This document shows positions 56,567 to 64,000 of a stretch of DNA of 64,000 nt, one piece after another. Below the pieces are notes generated by a model that saw only the letters and a list, made by a program, of their open reading frames with translations, was not told the DNA's origin and did not search any database. Position 1 is the first letter of the stretch, and each line of letters begins with the position of its first letter. Source of the stretch: Guyanagaster necrorhizus (taxonomy: Eukaryota; Basidiomycota; Agaricomycetes; Agaricales; Physalacriaceae); assembly GCF_019112545.1 (NCBI RefSeq), contig NW_025064899.1:637364-701363 (forward strand), given 5' to 3'. The translations under genes were made by a program, and so were the position numbers.

Positions 56567-56740
56567 TGTGCTTTACTAAGCCAAGCAATTTTTTTGTTTC
56601 CTTTTATGAACTATTCACTAGATGTCAAAGTCTTGCTCACTTTCTTAAGAGACATCACTATCCATTTGGAAGTCGCATCCACCCATCACAGGCCTCCACA
56701 CACTTTCTAACCCCAACAGTCTCTTTTTTTTTCTCATACC

Positions 56741-59700
56741 ATGATGAACAACTCAGATGTTGTTGACACCACCAAATGTGGTTTTTCCAATCTCCATGCT
56801 GGCAACTGAAACCACTTTACATCTTTATTTGAAGCCTACATGTGCATCAAAGAGCTATTTGGCCACTTTGATGGCACTGAGGAGCCACCAGAGCAAGCTG
56901 ACTCTAGTGAACCCACAAAGCTCAAAAAGAAGGAGATAAAAGCTTACCTTCAAGCTCATTCATCTGCAGCAGGATACCTCTGGCTTTGCATTGATGAATC
57001 ACAGCATGCTCATATCAGTCTCCTCATGGGTAAGCCCACAGCTATGTGATTGAAACTGAAAGACATTCACCAACAGCAAAAATCAGACACCTATTTCAAT
57101 GCCTATGACATCTTATTCAGCATTCAGAAGGATGATGAAGAGTCTCTCTCTACTCTTGTTGGACATGTCTCACAAGCTATACAAGACATCAAAGCACTCC
57201 ACCCTGAAAAGTTCACTATCAATCAACTTGATGAAGAGCTTCAATCCATGACTCTCATCCATGCCCTTCCATCTGATTATGACAATTTTGTGTCATCAGT
57301 CCTTCTCCTCCATTCTCTCAGTCTCAACAAACTCATTGCTGCCTTCCACACCAAAGAGATGCAGTGCCACTCTCATGATACCACTTCAGCAACATCATTC
57401 AAAGTGAGTGCTGTCAGAGTCCAAGCCACTCATGTGGCATCATCTGATACCACCTGCAGCTGGTGCACTAACTCTGGACATACTGAGAAGGAGTGTTTCA
57501 GCAAAAAGAAAGCCAAGGAGCAAGCTATACAGCATGTCCAGAAATGTCAGAATATAAAATCAGACAAGAAGGCAGGAGAGGCAAAGACAGAGAAGTCAAA
57601 TATCACAGAAGAGACTGCCAGCCAAGAAAGTATTGATCTCTTGTCCCCAGCATCATCTAACTGGAATACAGACACAGGTGCTTCATCTCACATAAGCTAT
57701 TGTTGAGACTGGTTTCACATCTGAATCCCACATGTGGTTCTGATTCAGTTAGCAGACAATTCAATCATCTATTCAGTGGGCATGGGGACAGTTGTGTTTG
57801 AGCCTAAAGAGAAGAATGGAGAGGTCTGTGAGGCTGTTGAGTTCCAGGACATACTGCATATACCTGATCTTCACAATAACTTGCTTTCACCCTTCCATCT
57901 TACACATCATAAGGGATATGAGATCAACATAGTCAGATCATCAGTCCAGTTCTTTCAAGACAAAGCACTTCATTTCTTAGCTACTGTCAATGATAACAAT
58001 ATTGGATATCTTAATGGCACCACTCACACTACAAGACTGGTAACCTCAAGTACTACAAGCACCTGTCCACTTGATCTGACTCTATAGCATCAACAAACCT
58101 GTCACAGAAGCATAAAAATTGTCCAGGACATGTACAAGAATCAGCTTATCTTAAATATGAAGATGAACAATATGCAATCCAATCCTGACCCAATTTGTGA
58201 ACCTTGCCTTATGGGCAAGCACAGGTGATATAATATTTCTCAAGGCCCCTCACTTCTTCCAACACACCCTCTTGCAATTGTATTCTCTGATCTTAAGAGA
58301 TCTATGCCAGTTGCTACACTAGAAGGTTATCACTACTGGATCACTTTTATATGTGGTGCTCTGTGTTTTTGGGCTGTTGCCTTGCTAAAGCACAAGAGCA
58401 ATGCTCTGGCTGAATTTAAACACTACAAAGCCTATGCTGAAAATTTTCATGGTCTGAAGATCTTAGAGGAGCAAGATGATGGTGGAAGAGAGTATATGGG
58501 TCATGAATTTGATCAGTTATATATAGAAGAAGGGATATCAAGGTGCTATACTGAGCCCAATGAGCCTTATCAAAATGGAATTACAGAACATGCAAATTGC
58601 AATATTGCTGAAGGAGCTATTACTATGCTCTATGAAGCTCATCTTTCTCCCTCTTTCTGAGGACTAGCAGTGCTTGCATTTATATATGTGTGCAACCATT
58701 GCCCTACAGCACCACTTTCTAAAACAACACCATACACTGGCTGGCACAAGAAGAAACCTGACATCTCTAACTTGCATGTCTTTGGCTGCTTAGCCTATGT
58801 CCATGTCAAAAAGAACAAGCAACAAGGTCTTTAGCCACCCACCACCAAATGCATATTTGTTGGATATCCATCAGGTACAAAAGCATGGAAGTGCTAGAAT
58901 CCTGTAACTAAGAAGTTCATCATATCAAGCCATGTCATTTTTGATGAGCGAGTGTTCCCAGAAAATACAAAAACTCTTATCAACCCTTTCAGTGACCTAT
59001 TTTCTCCACTCTCAAGTCTGTCAGATTCTTCTATGCTGTCTGATCAAGGAGGAGACCTTACCAATGATGATCTTCCACCTCCAGAAAATCCTTCAGCACC
59101 AAATCCCTCACCTCCTCTAAGCCCATCACCTCCAGTATCACCCCTTCCCCATGATATTATGACTCCTTCTGGCTCACCATTCAATAGATCTCTCTCAGAC
59201 CTAACTCCATCACCACCACCTCCAACAGACCTAGACAAACATGAATACAGAATATGTGATGATGGCTTATATGATCTTGGCTCTGGTTATGGTCATGAAA
59301 TGCACCAAAATGTTAACAATGATGATCATGCAAGAGATGCAGAGGATCAAGCACACACAGCCTTTATGGAAGACAAAACTATTCTTGAAGGCATAGCTTT
59401 CTCCAGCCAGACAATAGAGCACTTGACAATGGAGGAAGGACTGGAAGTTGCATTCGAAAGCATGACAGAAGCAGCTTATAAGGCATCTACACATGATGGT
59501 GAATCTAAATCCTTCCATGAAGCTATAAAACACTCTCCAGAGGAAGCTGCAAGTTGGTATGAAGCCGCTATGCAAGAGATACAGGCACTCATTGAAAATG
59601 GTGTCTTCAAATTAGTGAAATGCCCTCCAAATCAAAAGGCAGTTGGGAGTCACTGGATATTCAAAGTGAAATGCAATGCTGATGGATCAATTGAGTGCTA

Positions 59701-61090
59701 TAAAGCAAGACTTGTTGCAAAGGGATACTCACAATGACCTGGCTTCGATTACACTGAAACCTTCTCTCCAATGCCAAAATGGGCTGCTCTATGAGCTGTC
59801 CTGGCACTTGATGCCCCCAAGGATTTAGAGCTATGGAGTGTCAATATCTTATCAGCATTTCTCAATGGTGAGCTGACAGAAGAGGTGTATATGGAGCAGC
59901 CAGAAGGTTTTGAGAAAAAAGGAAAGGAATGGGTCTGGCACCTCTTCAAGTCTCTATATGGACTAAAGCAAGCTGGAAGAGAATGGCACAAAAAGCTACA
60001 TGCAACATTGACTAATGCCATGGGTTTTGAATGGGTAAAATGTGACCATAGTGTCTGGGTTTACAAGAGGGACAGTGAGCGTATCATCATTCTAGTCTTC
60101 ATCGATGACATGACTAGTGCCACAAAGACACCAGACAGTGTTACAAAGATCATCAACAATCTCAAGAAGCACTTCAAGCTTCAAGACTTGGGTCCAATGT
60201 CTTACCTCCTTGGTGTTGAGATCAAGCATGACTGAGCCAACCAAACACACACTCTCTCTCAGCATCAATACACCCTAGATATTCTGCAACATGCAGGAAT
60301 GGCTGACTGCAACCCTGTTCTGACACCTTTGGATCCAAACATAAAACTTACAGCAGATCAGTCTCCCAAAACACCAGAGGAATATGAGACAATGCAGACA
60401 ATCTCATACCTGAATGTGCTTGGCTCTGTGGCCTACCTCGCTATTGCTACCAGGCCCGATGTTGCCTATCCCATGAGTGTACTCTCATGATTCAGCAAAA
60501 ACCCTGGCACAGCCCACTGGGAAGCTCTCAAATGGCTATTACACTATCTGAAGGGCACAGTTGACTATTGCATTGTCTACTCTCCTGACTCTGAGTCAGA
60601 TTTGTCAGTCTTTGACTTCAAGACTTACTGCGATGCAGATCATGGGGGTGACAAAGATAGTGGGCATTCCACAAGTGGCTTCATTGTCAAAATGGGTACT
60701 GGAGCCATTAGCTGGATGAGTCATCTTCAGGCATTCATGACACTCTCAACAACAGAGGCAGAATACGTTTCAGCCATGTCTGCTGGTCAGGAAATCCTTT
60801 GGCTTCACAACTTGTTCACAGAGTTTGGCTATTCACTCACTAATGCCTCAGTCCTCTATATCGACAACAAGTCTGCTCTGTCAGTTGCCCAAAACCCTGA
60901 ACATCATGGCTGGGTCAAACACCTTGACCTTCAATTCTATTGGCTGCATGATGAAGTTGAAAAAGGGTGCATCCATGTGGTCCACTTATGAACTGAAAAT
61001 ATGCCAGCTGATGCCTTGACAAAGGGATTAGAAAGAGAGAAGCTCAGACACATAATTACCTTACTCAGACTTGTCTCGATACCTCCGTAG
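56741..61090 (+). pseudogene. C3 gag-pol polyprotein, stop-riddled
   Basis: Starts near ATG 56741 (MMNNSDVVDTTKCGFSNLHA). Gag: SDTYFNAYDILFSIQ and the zinc knuckle CSWCTNSGHTEKEC (57453-57494) with all CCHC ligands. Protease: NTDTGASSHIS near 57664 (active Asp kept). Integrase: ICEPCLMGKH, then the core with SDLKRSMPVATLEG, EEQDDGGREYMGHEF and YQNGITEHAN, all three acidic residues visible. RT: AVGSHWIFKVKC, YKARLVAKGYSQ, SVNILSAFLNG (the first catalytic Asp has become Asn) and VFIDDMTSATK (both Asp kept). RNase H: TYCDADHGGDKDSG and LSTTEAEYVSAMSAGQEILW. It ends LVSIPP-TAG at about 61090. Stops include SQ-stop-PGFDYTETFSP, LS-stop-FSKNPGTAHW and VVHL-stop-TENMPADALTK, all TGA. Confidence 0.92.
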
Positions 61091-61111
61091 ACATGTTCGG
61101 TCGAGGGAGAG

Positions 61112-61258
61112 TGTTGAAGTAGCACACCCTCCATGTTGCTCTTATCTTACATAATTGTAGCTACCAATACTGGAGATCGAAAGTCAATACTTACTAGCTT
61201 TTGACTTTTGACTCCAGACCTGGCTTTCCCTGCTGCACTACACAACCTGCTCTCAACA
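61112..61258 (+). repeat. C3 3' LTR
   Basis: 147 bp. The purine run CGAGGGAGAG (61102-61111) immediately before it is the polypurine tract. Confidence 0.95.
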
Positions 61259-62907
61259 GTTATCACTATCAAGATCCTGGGTTACATGTGTAGGATATAG
61301 ACCACCAGTGGTATAGCACGTACGAGATGTACAATCAAGTTATCATGACAGAACTTGACGTCCCAACAAGAACACGGAATTCAGTTAAACTATGGCATGC
61401 CTCAATAGATGTCACACCTTAAATATCTGTACGAGATAATCCAGCATCTCATGGACGTTGTAGAACCAGGAAATGTATCCGATAGAAAGCAGAGGGAAAA
61501 TGACAAATCTGAGTCCATTGAATTCAAGCTCGTCCAAGAGGAAGGGCATAGTTATCTCCTTGAAAGGCAGTCTGTCCTATGGATAGGTGCTGGATGGCTT
61601 CATAGTGCTCATCCCCTGAGGCATCACCATCGATACTGATTAGACAAATGAGAACGTCCTGATTATGTATGATGCACGCTGACAGTGGATCTTATTCTTG
61701 GATACTTCGTAATAAGCAGACTAAAATGAAAACAGGAACAAAAGAACCTACTACTTGATCAAATATGGTTTGCGAGCATGGATGCCAGGCTCGCATTGAT
61801 AGCAAGAAATGAAGATGAAACCGTCAGGTCGGCAAGGTTCATCATTTGATGAAAAAAGCATGACTTTGTAGAGGTCTCCCATTCCTTGTTTATACATAGA
61901 TATCCACAAAGTGTACCCATGTTCTTCAAAGAATTTTTGGGGTGGCTCATATTTCCAGAGGTCGTATGGTCGACCAGTGCCCTCGGGCTTCCAGCACCTG
62001 TCACACCATTCTTGTATAGCCTTAGGCAACTAAAAATGTGTCATAAAGGATCCAGTCGGCCAGGAATGAGATGTCAACGAATGATATGAATGAATGAGTA
62101 AACTCAGGTCATATAGATTGGGACTCTGCAGGACAAATTCTGCCATTGTCATTGCAAGCATCGACATCAATCCATCCATATTGTTCAAGATGAGATATAT
62201 ATTGGAAGAATATACAATCAGATTGTACCCAAGACTAAACAGAAAAATTCTGAGTAACGAGAGTCTGTTTCTGTGAAGGAATCAATATGATGTTTGCTTT
62301 GTAATTATGCTGAACATCTGTGTGAATATGCTGTCTCTGCATGGGATCATACTCATCACAATATATATCAGCCAGGATATCTGTCTCCAAATTCAAAAGT
62401 CATGCTTGAACTCTTCAAGTTTGGCATGAGCATCATGATGAGATAAGAACAGCAACGTCAACTGGATCTCTGTTGGACAAATCCATGGCAGTGATGCACA
62501 ACAGGGAGACTTCATGACGTGGAGGAAGATCCAGGTCCATGTTTTTGCATGTGCCAAAGATGAAGCCAGTGTGAATTGCTGGGTTGTAAGCAGTTCGTAG
62601 CAGCAGTACACATCTCAGACATAAAGGCACATACCGGATGAGAGCATGGAAACAGTATCTAAGTCATCAATGAAAATGTAGGTCTGCCATTAAAGGCTGC
62701 GTCTGACCAAGTTCTAAGAGAAATATGTGAGATCAAGTCAATCAAGAACAAACTATGATTTTCTCTACATAAAAGGTGAGATATGTCATTGAAAGACATG
62801 TTTAACTCCATGCGATATTTCCATAATTTGGTCAATACAGAGTTTTCATAATTATCAATGGACACCTGAAATTTCTCAAAAGATATAAGACTCAGGTTGA
62901 GCAACAT

Positions 62908-63241
62908 GATGGAGTTTTGGAGTGCACATAACCACTCAGCAGCCTTGGGGAAATTTGCAAGCTACATCGATAGTCGTGAACTGCAGAGTTTGCCATCATG
63001 AAAGAACTTGAGCACAGCTAATCAAGAATAGTGACATTTTTCCAAATCCTGAAGGATGACAAATTATTTATTATCAAGGGAGTCTTCTATCCATTATCAC
63101 TTACTTTAATGAGTAGTCAAAGACAGGGCATTCTGTGTCCAGACAACACTAGTCGCATAATTTTGATCTCTGCAATGGCCTAGAGTCAGTCACATTCCTT
63201 GTCTAGCAGAATCATGCCCATGTGGCTGTCAAGGAACTTAC
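62908..63241. repeat. 5' flank of kinase copy E, cut by Copia C2
   Basis: 62930-63160 matches 900-1130, the flank of copy A. Homology ends shortly before the C2 LTR at 63242; CTTAC (63237-63241) would be one side of the C2 target duplication. Confidence 0.5.
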
Positions 63242-63450
63242 TGTTATAAGTAGAGAGCAGAGTAATGTAACAGAGAACTAGTATTAGCCTCTCGAGAGAG
63301 AAACGTTCTACTTAAATACATTTCATATTACTTCAAGATCTTTCTACGAGATACTAAATAAGTCCAGATCATGATCCAAGTCAGCTGCCACTGACTGGCA
63401 TCGTATCTTCAAGTACGTTCTCATACTCACTCAGGATTGCTATCCCAACA
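63242..63450 (-). repeat. Copia C2 3' LTR
   Basis: Element-sense TGTTGGGATAGC (63450) to ACTTATAACA (63242), 209 bp. The element-sense purine run TGAGGGGGAG (63460-63451) precedes it as the polypurine tract. It keeps several CpG sites (for example in ACGTAC, CTCGAGAG and AACGTT), more than the other elements. Confidence 0.8.
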
Positions 63451-64000
63451 CTCCCCCTCAATTCCAAGTTCCTAGAATACCTGCAGATAGATACTCATAT
63501 AATGGTCTTAGTAGGCCTTTAGTGAATATATCTGCTAAGTTCTCTTCTGATGCGCAGTGCTGAACTTTGACTTCATTTGAAGCTATGCACTCACGAATGA
63601 AGTGGTGCTGTATGTCTATATGCTTCGATCATGCATGGAATATAGGGTTCTCAGCAAATTTGATTGCTGATTGATTGTCGATGAAAATAGTCATCACTTC
63701 ATAAGGTGGTAATCCTAATTCAGTTAAGAGTGCTCATAGCCAAATTACTTCCCGGGTTGTGTGTGCAAGGGCCATATATTCTGCTTCCATAGTGGATAAG
63801 GCTATGGTGGGCTGTTTCTTTGAACTCCAAGTAACAGCTTCCTCTGCATAGGTACAGACATAACCAGATATTGATCTTCTATCTGTTCTGTCTTCTCCCC
63901 AGTCTGAGTCTGAATAAGGTATCAGCTCATCCATAGTCCCTCCATATGTGATTCCAAAGTCTAGAGTTCCCTTCAGATAGTGGAAAACTCGCTTCAAGAC
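63451..64000 (-). pseudogene. Copia C2 RNase H and pol C-terminus (runs off the window)
   Basis: Minus strand. The 87 aa frame 63997-63734 reads RVFHYLKGTLDFGITYGG, YSDSDWGEDRTDRRSISGY and IALSTMEAEYMALAHTTREV, a standard Copia RNase H with the SDSDW Asp and the EAEY Glu kept. Downstream, FIDNQSAIKFAENP and LADIFTKGLL are seen. At least two in-frame TGA codons (after REVIWL, and before SKHIDIQHHF) stand where the family usually has Arg or another sense codon. Gag, protease, integrase and most of RT lie beyond the right edge. Confidence 0.88.

Larger units (their letters stand above)
56408..61258 (+). mobile_element. Ty1/Copia element C3, complete LTR to LTR
   Basis: Two 147 bp LTRs (56408-56554, 61112-61258) bound one gag-pol region. 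The target duplication GTTAT is perfect (56403-56407 and 61259-61263). It interrupts kinase copy E. Domain order is gag, protease, integrase, RT, RNase H, as in Copia. All domains are recognisable, but the single frame is cut by about fourteen stops, nearly all TGA at Arg sites or TAG at Trp sites. The LTRs differ at 12 of 147 positions, all transitions. Confidence 0.95.
54366..62907 (-). pseudogene. Kinase-like gene, copy E, split by insertions
   Basis: Minus strand. The N-terminal part, 62907-62400, includes ISLRTWSDAAFNGRPTFSLM, AIHTGFIFGTC and DPVDVAVLISSHHDAHAKLE. Then come PKAIQEWCDRCWKPEGTGR, FFEEHGYTLWISMYKQG (62030-61870) and DGFIFISCYQCEPG. The frame continues to FNGLRFVIF (about 61510). 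Copia C3 interrupts at 56408-61258. After it the gene resumes at 56400: AVCFDEDSDSERRKITGLPN, YAMKMLIRG, FKADVWYL and DMNTEVKGFIEK (56370-56060). A second insertion, about 54426-55390, separates the last exon, whose end EWKRW lies at 54366. TGA codons and the two insertions make it dead. It keeps more CpG at its 5' end than copies B to D. Confidence 0.6.

Noticed and set aside
56741..61090. Use of an alternative genetic code reading TGA as Arg or Trp
   Set aside because: The intact GH28 gene uses standard codons, and the TGA codons sit in repeats that show the same transition pattern in non-coding LTRs.

Overview
The window looks like a repeat-packed stretch of an Agaricomycete (basidiomycete fungus) genome. 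Reasons: one intact gene carries fifteen introns of 48-60 nt with normal fungal splice sites; the repeats are Ty3/Gypsy chromoviruses and Ty1/Copia elements; and there are several copies of a divergent fungal protein-kinase-like gene. No bacterial-style operons, rRNA, tRNA or CRISPR arrays were seen. Taxon and family names come from motif recognition by eye, not from a database search.

Layout. 1-3600: CpG-retaining DNA with an internally deleted kinase-like relic (copy A) and unidentified sequence. 3683-5577: the one clearly intact gene, a secreted GH28 endopolygalacturonase. 5610-5897: a LINE relic. 6049-6525: the broken C-terminal end of a conserved hypothetical gene. From about 6525 the base composition changes sharply: CpG becomes rare and transposons begin. 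6526-16246: an old minus-strand Gypsy (G0) split by a complete Gypsy, G1 (7481-15342, TSD TTCTC). 16247-27490: plus-strand Gypsy G2, lying in G0 and itself interrupted by a solo LTR (17088-17544, TSD GAAAC), an inverted pair of about 1.8 kb LTRs (18914-22534) and a 1.3 kb LTR (25155-26479). 28867-42094: a minus-strand Copia, C1, split by the complete chromovirus G3 (30863-39416, TSD CTTTG). 42095-62907: four decayed kinase-like copies (B to E, all minus strand) with unidentified spacer DNA; copy E contains the complete Copia C3 (56408-61258, TSD GTTAT). 63242-64000: the 3' end of another Copia, C2.

Common theme. Almost every repeat has decayed by transitions, largely at CpG. Paired LTRs often carry TG in one copy and CA in the other at the same place, and reading frames are broken mainly by TGA where related proteins have Arg (CGA) or by TAG where they have Trp (TGG). 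This fits methylated-CpG deamination or a RIP-like process. The single-copy GH28 gene is spared.

The Gypsy elements share three unusual points. An LTR segment just downstream of the TATA box is complementary to the sequence just after the 5' LTR, as in Tf1-type self-priming. Gag begins with a conserved hydrophobic segment. At least G1 and G3 keep a C-terminal chromodomain. Copia C3 instead has a primer-binding site matching the anticodon region of initiator tRNA-Met.
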